64,000 nt of DNA from Pseudoselenomonas ruminantium (GCA_015058655.1 SVBX01000009.1:1-64000), one strand, 5' to 3'; positions 1 to 9,597 are shown, counted from the stretch's first letter. Numbers and translations: made by a program. The notes: a model not told the origin generated them from the letters alone.

Positions 1-35
1 AGCAAGGAAAACCTTTGAAATTCCTTGCTTTTTTT
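1..35 (+). terminator. Rho-independent terminator before the tape measure gene
   Basis: A perfect 9-bp stem (1-9 with 21-29) is followed by a run of seven T. It would end transcription of the upstream phage gene that lies outside the window. Confidence 0.7.
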
Positions 36-96
36 GATGCGAGATTTTTGATTTCGTGGCAAAGTCGGGTTATACCAGAAAGGAGGCGGTTTTGGA

Positions 97-3000
97 GTGG
101 CAGCAGGAAAAATATTTGCTATATCCTTCGCCATAAACGCCATGATGGGTGCCGGATTTACTACGGCGATGAATCAAGGCGGGGCGGCCATGCAGCGGCT
201 CAGTGAAAAGACGAAAAATCTCAACTCAGAGCAAAAGCGTTTAGATAGAGCATGGCAGGAATCTCAGAATCAGATTAGGGCATATTCCCGTCAGATGCAG
301 AGCCTGCAGGCCCAGTACAGCCAGGGCAAAATATCCGAAAGCCAGTATCAGTATTCCATGCAGCGCATATCTCAAAGCATGAGACAAGCAGGCATGAGTG
401 CTGAGGAATATCGTGGGCACCTGGCACGGCTTAAAGCAGAGATGAACCAGACCCAGGCAGCCGCCAAACGTCTTGAAGCAGCCCAGGCTGGCAGGATGGC
501 GGCAACTGCCAAAATGAGCGCGGCCTTTGCAAGCGCAATGAGTGCCGTTTCTGTAGCCGGTATGGCGGCAAGTCCCGTTATAGGTGCTGTAGAGACGGCA
601 GCAAACTTCGAGGCGGCCATGTCCAAAGTGCAGGCTATCACAGGAATCACCGACAAGGCAGATGAACGGATGATAGCCTTGACCAATACAGCCCGCCAGT
701 TGGGAGAAACAACACAGTTTAGTGCTACCCAGGCGGCTCAGGCCATGTCGTATTTAGGTATGGCAGGCTGGGACGCTAATCAAATAATCGGTGGTATGCC
801 AGGATTACTGTCACTGGCGGCAGCAGGCGGCACAGACCTGGCACGCACAGCAGACATTGTATCTGATGATCTAACTGCCTTTGGACTTTCTGCTGATAAG
901 GCAGGGCACATGGCGGATGTATTCGCAGTCACCGTCACAAAGACCAACACGAATGTTGAAATGTTGGGCGAAACAATGAAATACGCCGCGCCTGTCGCTA
1001 AGGCCTTCGGCGCTTCCATGGAAGAGACGGCAGCCCTGGCAGGTATCATGGCCAATAGCGGTATCAAAGCCAGCCAGGCAGGTACTTCCTTGCGGGCGGG
1101 CTTCTTGCGGCTGGCAGGGCCACCCAAGAAATCTGCTAAGGCCATGGAAGAACTGGGCATATCTTTGTCAGAGGCTCAGGCCCAGCAGCAGGAGGCGCAA
1201 GCTGCCCTGAAAGATTTGGGCATTGAGTACGAAGACTTTGAGGGCAAGCCCCGGAAAATGTCTGCAATCCTGGGAGAACTCAGGGACAAGACGGCAGGGC
1301 TTTCCAAAGAGCAGAGACTGGCCACCCTTCAGGCAATCTTCGGCACTGAGGCTGCCACCGGCTGGCTGGCTGTGCTGGATGCAGGCCCGGAAGTGTTTGA
1401 TAGCCTTGTCAACGAAATGGAAAATTGCGATGGCAGGGCAGAGCAGATGGCAAAGACCATGCAAGACAATGCCAAGGGCGCATGGACACAGTTCAAAAGT
1501 GCTGCAGAGGGCGTGGCTATCTCATTAGGCACCATTTTCCTGCCCGCAATCACTTCTGGCATAAAAGGCATGGCAGAAGCAGCAAGCGGTGCGTCAGCCT
1601 GGATAAAAGAAAATGAGGAGCTAGTAAAGTCTATTGGTGAAATAGGAGCAGGGGCGGCAGCAGCCTTTGTTACTTTCAAGGGTTTCACTATAGTTAAAGC
1701 CGCTGTGGGCTATGCGATTGATTCATTTACCCTGTTTAGCGAAGCAGTGGACAAAACACTAGCAGTCGATAAGTTCAACAATTTTAGAACGCAAATAATG
1801 AGCACCTTTCAAAGCATAGGTGCCAGAGCCACGAAGATAGTGGGCACATTGCGCAGCTTGGGCACCCAGGCGGCAGGATTATTCAGCAGGTTTGGCCTCC
1901 AGGCAGTAAGTGCGCTTCAAAGTATGGGAATCAGGATTGCTGCAGCATTCAGCAATGTTGGCGCTCAGGCGGTGGCCTGCTTCCAGCGTTTAAGTGCATT
2001 GAAGTGGGGCATCATTGGCGATAAGATGGCAAACGCAATAGGCGGGGCCACCGATAGGATGGGCAATGCCTTGGAGCGAGGTTTTGCCTCCATGCAGGGC
2101 AAATGGCAGGCCATGTCTGCTAAAATCAGCAATTTCAGCATGGCTGACACTGCTCAATCAGCCAGCACGGCCATGCAGTCAAAATGGCAAGGCTTCAAAA
2201 ACGCTGTTGTCAACAATATGACCCAGGCCCAGGGCGCATTTGCAAGGGGGGCGGCAAACATAAAAGCTCATGCCTTGCAGGCTGGCGAATCCGTGAAGCT
2301 GATGTATCAAAAATTTACCCTGGCCGGGGCGGCCAATACTGCCGGGAATGCCCTTAAAAGAATGGCAGGGGCAATCATGAGTGTTGGACGGGCAAGCCTG
2401 GCGGCTATGTTCTCACCTTTGGGCATTGCAATCATGGCCATAGCGGGGGCGGCTTATCTGGTTTATAAAAACTGGGATAAGGTAGGCCCCTTCTTCATGG
2501 AGCTGTGGGGGCGGATAACTGAGGCTTTCGGCAACGCCTGGACGATGATACAGCCCGCCCTGGCACAGCTGGGGACGGCGTTTGATGGTCTGATGGGAGT
2601 ATTTTCCAATGCGTGGGCCGCGCTTCAGCCTACCTTCGCGCAACTGGGAGTGACCCTTGGCAATATAGCCATGTCCATTGGCCCTGTTCTCAGTCAGCTG
2701 GGGCAGACAATCATGACGGCGTTTGCATCTATTGCCAGCAGCGGTGTTTTTGAATATCTCATCCAGGCGGCTCAGACCTTGGCTATATTCTTCGGCGGTG
2801 CACTGGTGGGGGCTTTTATAGTCTTTGCCAATGTGGCCGTGGGCACTGTTACAACCGCTATTGGCATCGTGGCCTCTGTTATCACGGGGGCCATAGGCAT
2901 ATTCTCAGGGTTGATTCAGTTCATCACAGGTGTGTTTGCCTTGGATTGGAGAACGGCCTGGGATGGCATAGTGCAGATATTTAGCAGTATCTTCAGCACC

Positions 3001-3885
3001 ATTGGCAATATTGCTGATAGCGTGCTAGGAGGCATAAAGAATACCGTCAATGGCATTGTCAGCTCCATCAAAGGACTGGCTGGCTTTGGCGGGGGCGGTG
3101 CTGATATTTCTTCCAATGCCCAGGGCGGCATCTATCGCAAGGGTGCATTCCTTACGACCTTTGCGGAAGAATCCCCGGAAGCGGCAATCCCCCTTGATGG
3201 TTCGCAAAGAGCCATAAGCCTTTGGCAGCAGGCTGGGCAAATGCTTGGCTTAATGCCCCAGGCACCGGCAATGAATTTGCAGGAGCAGGGCGGGGAAATA
3301 AATGTGCCTAATGTCGGGTACACCCCCCTTCAGACATCAGCTGTGAATGTATTCCCCAACAAGGAGGAAAACATGCCTGCGCCATCTTTGGTGGTGAATG
3401 TTCCCCCGCAGGAAAGCACCACACCAGTGGTGCCGGTGCCGCAAGTACCTGCTGTGACGGTGCCACCTGCCATGGTGAACATACCACAGCAGGAAAGTGC
3501 TGCCCCCGTGGTAGCGATGCCCCAGGCACCTGCTGTGATGGTGCCCCCTGCTGTGGTGAATGTGCCTAAGCAGGAAGACCGTGAAAACAGCCTGGATATG
3601 TCCATTATGGATATACCCAAAGGACTGTGGGATAAGGCTGTGGAGCTATTAGGGCTGAATGGGGGCGGTGATACAACCACCATCAGCAACATAACCCGTA
3701 ATGAGCGGAAATCTGACAATTCCAGCTTTACTGCCCCAGCCATCACCATCAATCTCACAGTCAATGGCAATACAGAGCCTGAGGGAATCAAGAAAGCCGT
3801 GCTGGATGCGGGGCAGCAGATGCAGCGCTCTTTTGCCGAAGAAATGGAAGCATTCACCAGAAGGAAAGAGAGGCTGGCATATTGA
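97..3885 (+). CDS. Phage tail tape measure protein (TP901 core, gpT-like)
   Basis: A 1262-residue tape measure protein, which sets tail length and fills the tail tube. The N-terminal part is a Gln/Ala-rich coiled coil. Residues about 165-480 carry the TP901-type core (FEAAMSKVQAITG, MSYLGMAGWDANQI, GIKASQAGTSLRAGF). Several long hydrophobic helices follow in the middle (for example around SPLGIAIMAIAGAAYLV). Near the C terminus, residues about 1097-1161 hold a 27-residue Pro/Val repeat in 2.4 copies. The start is a GTG about 10 nt after AAGGAGG. The stop overlaps the next start by a few bases, so the genes are probably translationally coupled. Confidence 0.93.
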   Translation: MAAGKIFAISFAINAMMGAGFTTAMNQGGAAMQRLSEKTKNLNSEQKRLDRAWQESQNQIRAYSRQMQSLQAQYSQGKISESQYQYSMQRISQSMRQAGMSAEEYRGHLARLKAEMNQTQAAAKRLEAAQAGRMAATAKMSAAFASAMSAVSVAGMAASPVIGAVETAANFEAAMSKVQAITGITDKADERMIALTNTARQLGETTQFSATQAAQAMSYLGMAGWDANQIIGGMPGLLSLAAAGGTDLARTADIVSDDLTAFGLSADKAGHMADVFAVTVTKTNTNVEMLGETMKYAAPVAKAFGASMEETAALAGIMANSGIKASQAGTSLRAGFLRLAGPPKKSAKAMEELGISLSEAQAQQQEAQAALKDLGIEYEDFEGKPRKMSAILGELRDKTAGLSKEQRLATLQAIFGTEAATGWLAVLDAGPEVFDSLVNEMENCDGRAEQMAKTMQDNAKGAWTQFKSAAEGVAISLGTIFLPAITSGIKGMAEAASGASAWIKENEELVKSIGEIGAGAAAAFVTFKGFTIVKAAVGYAIDSFTLFSEAVDKTLAVDKFNNFRTQIMSTFQSIGARATKIVGTLRSLGTQAAGLFSRFGLQAVSALQSMGIRIAAAFSNVGAQAVACFQRLSALKWGIIGDKMANAIGGATDRMGNALERGFASMQGKWQAMSAKISNFSMADTAQSASTAMQSKWQGFKNAVVNNMTQAQGAFARGAANIKAHALQAGESVKLMYQKFTLAGAANTAGNALKRMAGAIMSVGRASLAAMFSPLGIAIMAIAGAAYLVYKNWDKVGPFFMELWGRITEAFGNAWTMIQPALAQLGTAFDGLMGVFSNAWAALQPTFAQLGVTLGNIAMSIGPVLSQLGQTIMTAFASIASSGVFEYLIQAAQTLAIFFGGALVGAFIVFANVAVGTVTTAIGIVASVITGAIGIFSGLIQFITGVFALDWRTAWDGIVQIFSSIFSTIGNIADSVLGGIKNTVNGIVSSIKGLAGFGGGGADISSNAQGGIYRKGAFLTTFAEESPEAAIPLDGSQRAISLWQQAGQMLGLMPQAPAMNLQEQGGEINVPNVGYTPLQTSAVNVFPNKEENMPAPSLVVNVPPQESTTPVVPVPQVPAVTVPPAMVNIPQQESAAPVVAMPQAPAVMVPPAVVNVPKQEDRENSLDMSIMDIPKGLWDKAVELLGLNGGGDTTTISNITRNERKSDNSSFTAPAITINLTVNGNTEPEGIKKAVLDAGQQMQRSFAEEMEAFTRRKERLAY

Positions 3886-4085
3886 GCACATACACAACCA
3901 AAAGCGGCGATATATGGGACTTGATAGCCTATGAGCAGTTGGGAGACTGCAAATATGTCAGTCTCCTTATGGAGGCGAATCCTCAGCATCTTGATGTGGG
4001 CGTATTTTCTGCGGGGGTAGTTCTCACTTTGCCGGAAATCACGGATGAGAACAAAGTGAAGAACCTGCCCCCTTGGAGGAGGTAG
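3882..4085 (+). CDS. Tail protein X (LysM-like, gpX)
   Basis: A 67-residue protein beginning with a LysM-like stretch (YTTKSGDIWDLIAYEQLGD) and ending with the short LPEI segment usual in phage tail X proteins. In P2-like phages gpX sits in the tail/baseplate hub. The TTG start overlaps the stop of the tape measure gene, and the gpD gene begins 3 nt after the stop. Size and place fit the family well. Confidence 0.8.
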   Translation: MSTYTTKSGDIWDLIAYEQLGDCKYVSLLMEANPQHLDVGVFSAGVVLTLPEITDENKVKNLPPWRR

Positions 4086-4088
4086 GCC

Positions 4089-5102
4089 ATGGAAGCAAGG
4101 CGCGTCAATGTCAAATGCTTGTATGATTCGCAGGACATATCCCAGGATATAGCCGCTTTCCTCAAGTCTTTCACTGTCAATGAAGTGCTGGGCGGGGAAG
4201 CTGACGAAGCAGAAATATCCCTCCATGACAGGGAAGAACTGTGGATGGGGGACTGGCTGCCAGAGCTGGGAGCCACCATGGATATCACTTTGCAGAACCA
4301 GAACTGGGAAAGCGAGGGAGATACCAGAGAGCTGCCTTTTGGCAAGTTCGATGTTGATGAAATTTCCATAAGCGGCTGGCCCCATGAGGTCAAAATAAAG
4401 CTGATTTCCGTACCTGTCACCGGCGGCATGAATTCCGTGAAAAAGACAAGGGCGTGGGAAAAAGTGAAACTCTCCCAGATAGCCCGAGACATAGCGAACG
4501 GCGCAGAAATGGAGCTTTTCTACGATACTGAGGAAGATCCCGTGCAGGAGAGGGCGGAACAGTCGGAGCAGACTGACCTTTCATTCCTACTGAAACTCTG
4601 CAAAGATGCGGGTCTCTCTCTCAAAATCACGGATAAGAAGATAGTTATCTTCGATGTGTCAAAGTATGAGAAAGAAGACCCGGTGCTGACCATCACCAAC
4701 GGCACCAGCGCGGTGAAATCATTTGAGTGCAGGCAGACTGTGCATCAGATATACAAAGCCTGCCACGTTAAGTACAAGCATTCAAAGAAAGATGAACTCA
4801 TAGAGTTTACTTTTACAGATCCTAAAAGGGAGAAGGGCGAAACGCTGGAAATCAACGAAAAAGTTGATTCCGTGGCTGAGGCTGAGAAACTGGCCAAGAA
4901 AAAACTCCATGAGAAAAACCTTGAAGAAACATCAGTGAGCCTCACCATGGTAGGGAATTTCTCTTTGCTTGCCAGCAATACTGTGGAACTAAAGAATTTC
5001 CACACCTTCGATGGCAAGTATCTCATAACGAAAAGTTCTCATGAAGTGGGCAACGGCTACACCACGAAGGTGGATCTAAGGAGGGTGATTGATGGATACT
5101 GA
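4089..5102 (+). CDS. Phage late control D / baseplate hub protein (gpD)
   Basis: A 337-residue protein of the gpD family, the hub below the tail tube and related to the N-terminal part of VgrG. Visible family features are the early EVLGGEADEAEISLHDREE region, an ISGWPHEVKIKLISVPV strand segment, and the middle KITDKKIVIFDVSKYE region. It sits between tail X and gpV, as in P2-like phages. A strong GGAGGAGG site lies just before the ATG. It overlaps the next gene by about 11 nt. Confidence 0.85.
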   Translation: MEARRVNVKCLYDSQDISQDIAAFLKSFTVNEVLGGEADEAEISLHDREELWMGDWLPELGATMDITLQNQNWESEGDTRELPFGKFDVDEISISGWPHEVKIKLISVPVTGGMNSVKKTRAWEKVKLSQIARDIANGAEMELFYDTEEDPVQERAEQSEQTDLSFLLKLCKDAGLSLKITDKKIVIFDVSKYEKEDPVLTITNGTSAVKSFECRQTVHQIYKACHVKYKHSKKDELIEFTFTDPKREKGETLEINEKVDSVAEAEKLAKKKLHEKNLEETSVSLTMVGNFSLLASNTVELKNFHTFDGKYLITKSSHEVGNGYTTKVDLRRVIDGY

Positions 5103-5508
5103 GGCGGAGCGCCTTTTGAGGGGCATGGTAAGAACTGGCACGGTGTCAGAGGTGAATGTGGCAAACAACACGGCCCGCGTGACTTTTGACGATAAAGACG
5201 GCATTGTAAGCCCTGAACTCCATATCTTGCACCGCTGCAGCGGGCGGAACAAAGATTACTGGGTGCCGGATATCGGTGACCAAGTGCTTTGTATCTTCAA
5301 CAATAACGACAAAAATTTTTCCACTGGCTGGATACTGGGAAGCTATTTCAACGAGAAGCAGCCGCCCCAGGTACAGGATTTGGACATTATGCGCTTTGAC
5401 TTTTCGGACGGCTCATATATTGAGTACAACCGAAAGAGCCACACCCTAAATGTGAAAATAATGGGGCCGATAAACATAAATGGCTCAGTAATCAATCTGA
5501 ACTGCTGA
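5092..5508 (+). CDS. Baseplate assembly protein V (gpV-like spike)
   Basis: A 138-residue protein with an N-terminal OB-like domain (GTVSEVNVANNTARVTF, WVPDIGDQVLCIFNNND) and a C-terminal beta-rich stretch ending in MGPININGSVINLNC, which resembles the beginning of a spike helix. gpV forms the membrane-piercing spike of contractile tails. The ATG was chosen because AAGGAGGG lies about 7 nt upstream; an in-frame TTG directly before it is the alternative. It is short, with the tip probably formed by the PAAR protein encoded next. Confidence 0.85.
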   Translation: MDTEAERLLRGMVRTGTVSEVNVANNTARVTFDDKDGIVSPELHILHRCSGRNKDYWVPDIGDQVLCIFNNNDKNFSTGWILGSYFNEKQPPQVQDLDIMRFDFSDGSYIEYNRKSHTLNVKIMGPININGSVINLNC

Positions 5509-5550
5509 AGCGGCAAAACCGCAACCGGCTGCGGAAAAGGAGGAAGATGA

Positions 5551-5871
5551 ATGCCAGCAGCAACAAGATTCGGAGACCAGGAGACTGGCACCTGTAACCC
5601 TGGCCTGCCCTGCTGCCCACACGACAGGACGGGCACCAATAGTGAAGTATCCCCAAATGTGTTTATCAACGGCTTGGGGGCGCACCGCAAAGGGGACACA
5701 GGCCCTTGCAACTGCCCGCATGGCGGCACTTATGCCACCACAGGGGGGAGTGGCACCGTCTTCATCAATGGCAAGTCTGCGACACGGGTGGGCGATGCCA
5801 CAACTTGCAAGGATTGCGGCATGGCTGGCAGTCACACCGGCGGCAGCTCAAATGTATTTATAGGGGGCTGA
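5551..5871 (+). CDS. PAAR-like spike-tip protein, cysteine-rich
   Basis: A 106-residue PAAR-type protein that would cap the gpV spike as a sharp tip. Family features are the repeated N[VI]FINGxxAxRxGD motif (SPNVFINGLGAHRKGD and GTVFINGKSATRVGD) and the final SSNVFIGG. It has three Cys clusters (CNPGLPCCPH, CNCPHGG, CKDCG), more than usual, which may bind metal at the tip. A GGAGGAAG site precedes the ATG. The next tail gene starts 4 nt after the stop. Confidence 0.85.
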   Translation: MPAATRFGDQETGTCNPGLPCCPHDRTGTNSEVSPNVFINGLGAHRKGDTGPCNCPHGGTYATTGGSGTVFINGKSATRVGDATTCKDCGMAGSHTGGSSNVFIGG

Positions 5872-5875
5872 GCGC

Positions 5876-6415
5876 ATGGGCTTTTTATCAAATGTGGCCG
5901 GAAGTGCCGCCAAAAGCATGCAACGCTCACTGAACAACATGGCTCAGGGTGTGCTTTCCCAGGTGATGGGGAAGTTATCCTCCTTTGGGCTGTCCATGCC
6001 TTTGGGGAGCTTGGGAGATATCGTCTTTCAAGTGTCCAGCCGCGAGGTTATCACCTTCGACGGCCTCAAGCGCACAACCAAGGCCCGCTATGGCACCCAT
6101 GAAATTAACGGACAAAAGCCCCTGCTGGAATATCTGGGGCCAGATGGGGAAGAAATATCCTTCACTATGAAATTTTCTACCAGCTGGGGCGTGGATCCGA
6201 CGGAACAGGCGAACCAGCTGAGGGAACTGTGCGAGAAAGGTGAGGCCATGTACCTCATCATAGGCAATCAGACCGTGGGGGCCAATCAATGGGTGATTGA
6301 GAGCGTGGGCGAAGCTATGGTGTCTGTAGACAACATGGGGCGGGTAATTGTCTCAGAAGTCGATGTTACCCTCAAAGAGTATGTGCCTCTCATGGGAGGA
6401 GGTGAAGGCGCTTGA
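5876..6415 (+). CDS. Phage tail protein U-like (gpU)
   Basis: A 179-residue protein with the gpU pattern: LGDIVFQVSSREVITFDGLKR, then GTHEINGQKPLLEYLGPDGEE, ISFTMKF, and a C-terminal segment ending in VTLKEYV. gpU proteins act in tail assembly near the baseplate or terminator ring. It lies between the PAAR gene and gp25 and overlaps gp25 by 4 nt. Confidence 0.8.
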   Translation: MGFLSNVAGSAAKSMQRSLNNMAQGVLSQVMGKLSSFGLSMPLGSLGDIVFQVSSREVITFDGLKRTTKARYGTHEINGQKPLLEYLGPDGEEISFTMKFSTSWGVDPTEQANQLRELCEKGEAMYLIIGNQTVGANQWVIESVGEAMVSVDNMGRVIVSEVDVTLKEYVPLMGGGEGA

Positions 6416-6720
6416 TAATTGATGTGACGGCAGAAATGAAGGACATCAACTTTGTGCCTGCCTCAGAGTACGAAGAAATCCTGCAGAATGTGCGCACCAT
6501 CATCAACACCCTCAAAAAGACTGTGCCCATGGATAGAGAGTTTGGTATCAATGGTGAAATCATTGACATGCCTATAGCGGCAGCCCAGGCGAAAATCACC
6601 GGCGAAATCGTGGCGGCAGTAAGCAAGTATGAGCCACGGGCCAAAGTTGTATCCGTGAGCTATGAGGGCAAGGAGACGGATGGGCAGCTGCTGCCCACAG
6701 TGAGGATAAGAATACAATGA
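6412..6720 (+). CDS. gp25/gpW-like baseplate wedge protein
   Basis: A 102-residue protein in the gp25/W position, just before gpJ. It has the family's middle NVRTIINTLKKTVPMDREFG helix-turn segment and the following strand region (RAKVVSVSYEGKETDGQLLPTVRIRI). gp25 proteins start sheath assembly at the baseplate. The TTG start lies within the end of gpU, and the stop overlaps the ATG of gpJ (ATGA), so coupling is likely. Confidence 0.82.
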   Translation: MIIDVTAEMKDINFVPASEYEEILQNVRTIINTLKKTVPMDREFGINGEIIDMPIAAAQAKITGEIVAAVSKYEPRAKVVSVSYEGKETDGQLLPTVRIRIQ

Positions 6721-7835
6721 AGCTACAAAATTTAGCAGACCTTTCCTTTGCGGATAGAGACTCTGCAGAGATTGAATCCAATATCATAACCATAGCAGAA
6801 GGAATTTTAGGCAGGAAGCTGGCAAGGGCTGACCCTCTGAGGCTTTTCTTGCTAGGACTTGAATCCATCATCATCCAGCAACGGGAAATCATCGACCAAT
6901 CGGCCAAGATGAACCTGCTGGCTTACGCCGTGGGAGATTATCTTGATCACATCGGCATCCTTGTAGGCTGTGAACGACTAAAACCTGCCGCCGCCAATAC
7001 AACTGTCAGGTATACGCTATCAATAGCAAGGGAACAGGCCACGCTTATTCCTGCAGGAAACCGTGTCACGGCAGGCGATGGCGTGTATTTTGCTACCACA
7101 GAGACCCTTTCCATTCCTGCCGGGCAGACCACGGGGGATGTGGCGGCTACTTGCACAGTAGAGGGCGCACAGGGCAATAATTACGCCGTGGGTGAGCTGA
7201 ATAAAATCGTTGACCCTCTGCCCTTTGTGAGCAGCGTGACCAATATCACTGCTACAGCAGGCGGGGACGATAGGGAAGAAGATGATTCGTACCGGCTGAG
7301 GATCCAGCAAGCGCCGGAGAGTTATTCCTGCGCTGGCAGCAAAGGAGCGTACATCTTTTGGACAAAGACAGCATCAGCCCTCATTTCGGATGTAGCAGTA
7401 ATATCCCCGGAACCATGCAAGGTGAATGTATACCCCTTGCTTGAGGGTGGGCAGCTGCCGGGGGCGGAAATGCTGGCCATAGTCAGCAATACTTTGAATG
7501 CCAGAACCGTGAGACCACTCACAGATCAAGTGACTGTGTTGGCCCCCACGGTGAAAAGCTACAATGTCAATCTCACCTACTACATAGATTCAGACGATGC
7601 CACCAGCGCTGTGGCCATACAAGCTGCTGTGCAAAGTGCTGTCTCTGAATTCGTAGACTGGCAGAAAGAGCACCTGGGGCGGGACATCAACCCCACGGAA
7701 CTCTATTACAGGGTGAGGGCGGCAGGAGCAAAGCGGGCTGTGATTACTGAGCCTGTCTTTGCCACCGTGGCTGCCAGTGAGGTGGCCATAGAAAACACCA
7801 TCACGGTGAACTTTGGAGGATTGGAAGATGGTTAA
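6717..7835 (+). CDS. Baseplate assembly protein J (gpJ)
   Basis: A 372-residue baseplate wedge protein. Family features are the early LLAYAVGDYLDHIGILVGCERL segment, the beta-strand middle (AGNRVTAGDGVYFATTETLSIPAG), and the GGDDREEDDSYRLRIQQAPESYS motif, which is very characteristic of gpJ. The C-terminal part ends in ENTITVNFGGLEDG. Length matches the family. It overlaps gpI by 8 nt. Confidence 0.92.
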   Translation: MKLQNLADLSFADRDSAEIESNIITIAEGILGRKLARADPLRLFLLGLESIIIQQREIIDQSAKMNLLAYAVGDYLDHIGILVGCERLKPAAANTTVRYTLSIAREQATLIPAGNRVTAGDGVYFATTETLSIPAGQTTGDVAATCTVEGAQGNNYAVGELNKIVDPLPFVSSVTNITATAGGDDREEDDSYRLRIQQAPESYSCAGSKGAYIFWTKTASALISDVAVISPEPCKVNVYPLLEGGQLPGAEMLAIVSNTLNARTVRPLTDQVTVLAPTVKSYNVNLTYYIDSDDATSAVAIQAAVQSAVSEFVDWQKEHLGRDINPTELYYRVRAAGAKRAVITEPVFATVAASEVAIENTITVNFGGLEDG

Positions 7836-9588
7836 AGAGTTTAAGACCCTGAGCCTTCTGGAAATCCTCCCTGAAAGTATCAGGGGGGATCCTCAGATTG
7901 AAGCGGCGGCCGGCGCGCTGGATGCAGAACTGCAGGCCGTCACGGCAGACATCAAAGAAAATCTGCTCATAAGCAGGATTGATGAACTGCCGGAGCGTGT
8001 CCTTGACCTGCTGGCCTGGCAATGGCATGTAGATTTTTACCGCCCCCTGGGCATGGATATAGACACCAAGCGGCGGCTTATCCGTGAATCTATCGCCTGG
8101 CACCGCATCAAGGGCACCCCTGCAGCCGTGGAAAAAGTGCTGGCAGCAGCTTTCGTGGAATCCTGGGTAGAAGAGTGGTATGAATACGGCGGCAGCCCTG
8201 GCTATTTCCGGGTGACTATCTCTGATGTAATCACAGACCCGGAACAGCAGGCCGATATATTAGCGGCTATCAATAGCGCCAAAAATGAGCGCTCATGGCT
8301 GGAGGCCTTGCGCTATCTGCTGGTACTCAAGGACGAACTCACTGCCAGCGACCTGCTGGCCCTGCTGGAAGAAACCGGCTTCATTGAACGCTACCCCTGG
8401 CAAGGCAGATTTGCCAATGGTGCTTATCTGGCAGGCGGGGAGCACGGGGAGGCCTTTTGTGATGGAACCTACCAGGCTGATGGAGCCATCAGAGCCAATG
8501 GGGCGGCACAAGGGGAGCAAAATCCCCTGCAGGTGTGGCCTAATATAGCAAACGGCGAATATCAAGCCAATGGCAGTATTTGCGCCAAGTGCTGGAACCA
8601 CACCGGGCTTATCTATGCCAACTCTGTGGGCATGGAAGTTTTCGTGGATATGGTGAATCTTTTCTTGTCTGACCTCTACAAGATAAATATCTGGGCAGAT
8701 GGCAGATTTAGGGCGGATGGCACCTTCACGGCTGGCTATGATAACCCCATGGCAGAGGCCTTCACGGATACCACCAGCATGGTTATCAGCGATACTGAAA
8801 GCGCCACCGAAAAAGTAGGCGGGACATTATCCGCCCATGAGGCCGAAGAGGTAGGGCTGGTTAAACTGTTCTATGCAGATGGCGCTTTCTATCCTGGCAG
8901 GCCCATCACAGCAGATGGCAGCCGCTACGCCGGAGGCATCATGCTTGCTGATGCCTTTGACGGCCTCACCAGTGAACCCCGGAAACCAAAGCTGGCCAAT
9001 GGTCAGTATAAGGCCAACGGGGCAGAAAAGCCCAGGGCGGTGACTATCAACGCCCGCGCCAATAGTGATGAAAACCTCAGTAGCAGGATAGTCCTGACAA
9101 CTGAGGAAGTGGCAGCAGAGACTTGCAGCACCGCTGAAAGAAATTCAACCAATGTGGTCACACCTCACATGGATACCGTGGATACCGGCACCATGGCGGA
9201 TGGGCAGGCCTTGGCAGACGGCAGCCGCATGGCTGCGGGCCACATGATGGACGATGCCCTAACCTTCGCTTATGAGCCTTGCCTTGCGGATAACGTGGGT
9301 GATATTTACGCTGATGGCACCGCAAAAGCGGATGGAACCATGATGGCCATGGCGGCAGATGACGATTTCGCTATTACCGTGGGCATGGGCCTGACGGCAA
9401 ACGGCATGTGCCTTGCCAATGCGGCAGGGGCTAGAAGGGCTGATGGAGAGCAAAGGGCTGACGGCGGCACCTTCGCGGCGCAAATCTACAATGCGAGATT
9501 TAAGGCAGACGGCTCTATAAAAGCTGATGGAGCACATTTCACCGGCTTTGGCGGTGCTGTCTGTGACTACAAATATTTAGCAGCATAG
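7828..9588 (+). CDS. gpI-like tail protein fused to a long ADG/ANG repeat domain
   Basis: A 586-residue protein. Residues about 1-185 are a normal gpI domain (LLAWQWHVDFYRPLG, SIAWHRIKGTPAAVEKVL, VEEWYEYGGSPGYFRV), which links baseplate and fibres. Typical gpI proteins end near 180-220 residues. Here about 400 further residues follow, with about 21 copies of a short ADG or ANG motif, often paired about eight residues apart (WADGRFRADGTF, YADGTAKADGTM, FKADGSIKADG). This looks like a repetitive beta structure, possibly a fibre or receptor-binding part. The ATG was chosen over an upstream TTG because GGAGG lies 8 nt before it. It directly precedes the tail fibre genes. Confidence 0.85.
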   Translation: MVKEFKTLSLLEILPESIRGDPQIEAAAGALDAELQAVTADIKENLLISRIDELPERVLDLLAWQWHVDFYRPLGMDIDTKRRLIRESIAWHRIKGTPAAVEKVLAAAFVESWVEEWYEYGGSPGYFRVTISDVITDPEQQADILAAINSAKNERSWLEALRYLLVLKDELTASDLLALLEETGFIERYPWQGRFANGAYLAGGEHGEAFCDGTYQADGAIRANGAAQGEQNPLQVWPNIANGEYQANGSICAKCWNHTGLIYANSVGMEVFVDMVNLFLSDLYKINIWADGRFRADGTFTAGYDNPMAEAFTDTTSMVISDTESATEKVGGTLSAHEAEEVGLVKLFYADGAFYPGRPITADGSRYAGGIMLADAFDGLTSEPRKPKLANGQYKANGAEKPRAVTINARANSDENLSSRIVLTTEEVAAETCSTAERNSTNVVTPHMDTVDTGTMADGQALADGSRMAAGHMMDDALTFAYEPCLADNVGDIYADGTAKADGTMMAMAADDDFAITVGMGLTANGMCLANAAGARRADGEQRADGGTFAAQIYNARFKADGSIKADGAHFTGFGGAVCDYKYLAA

Positions 9589-9597
9589 GAGGCAAAA

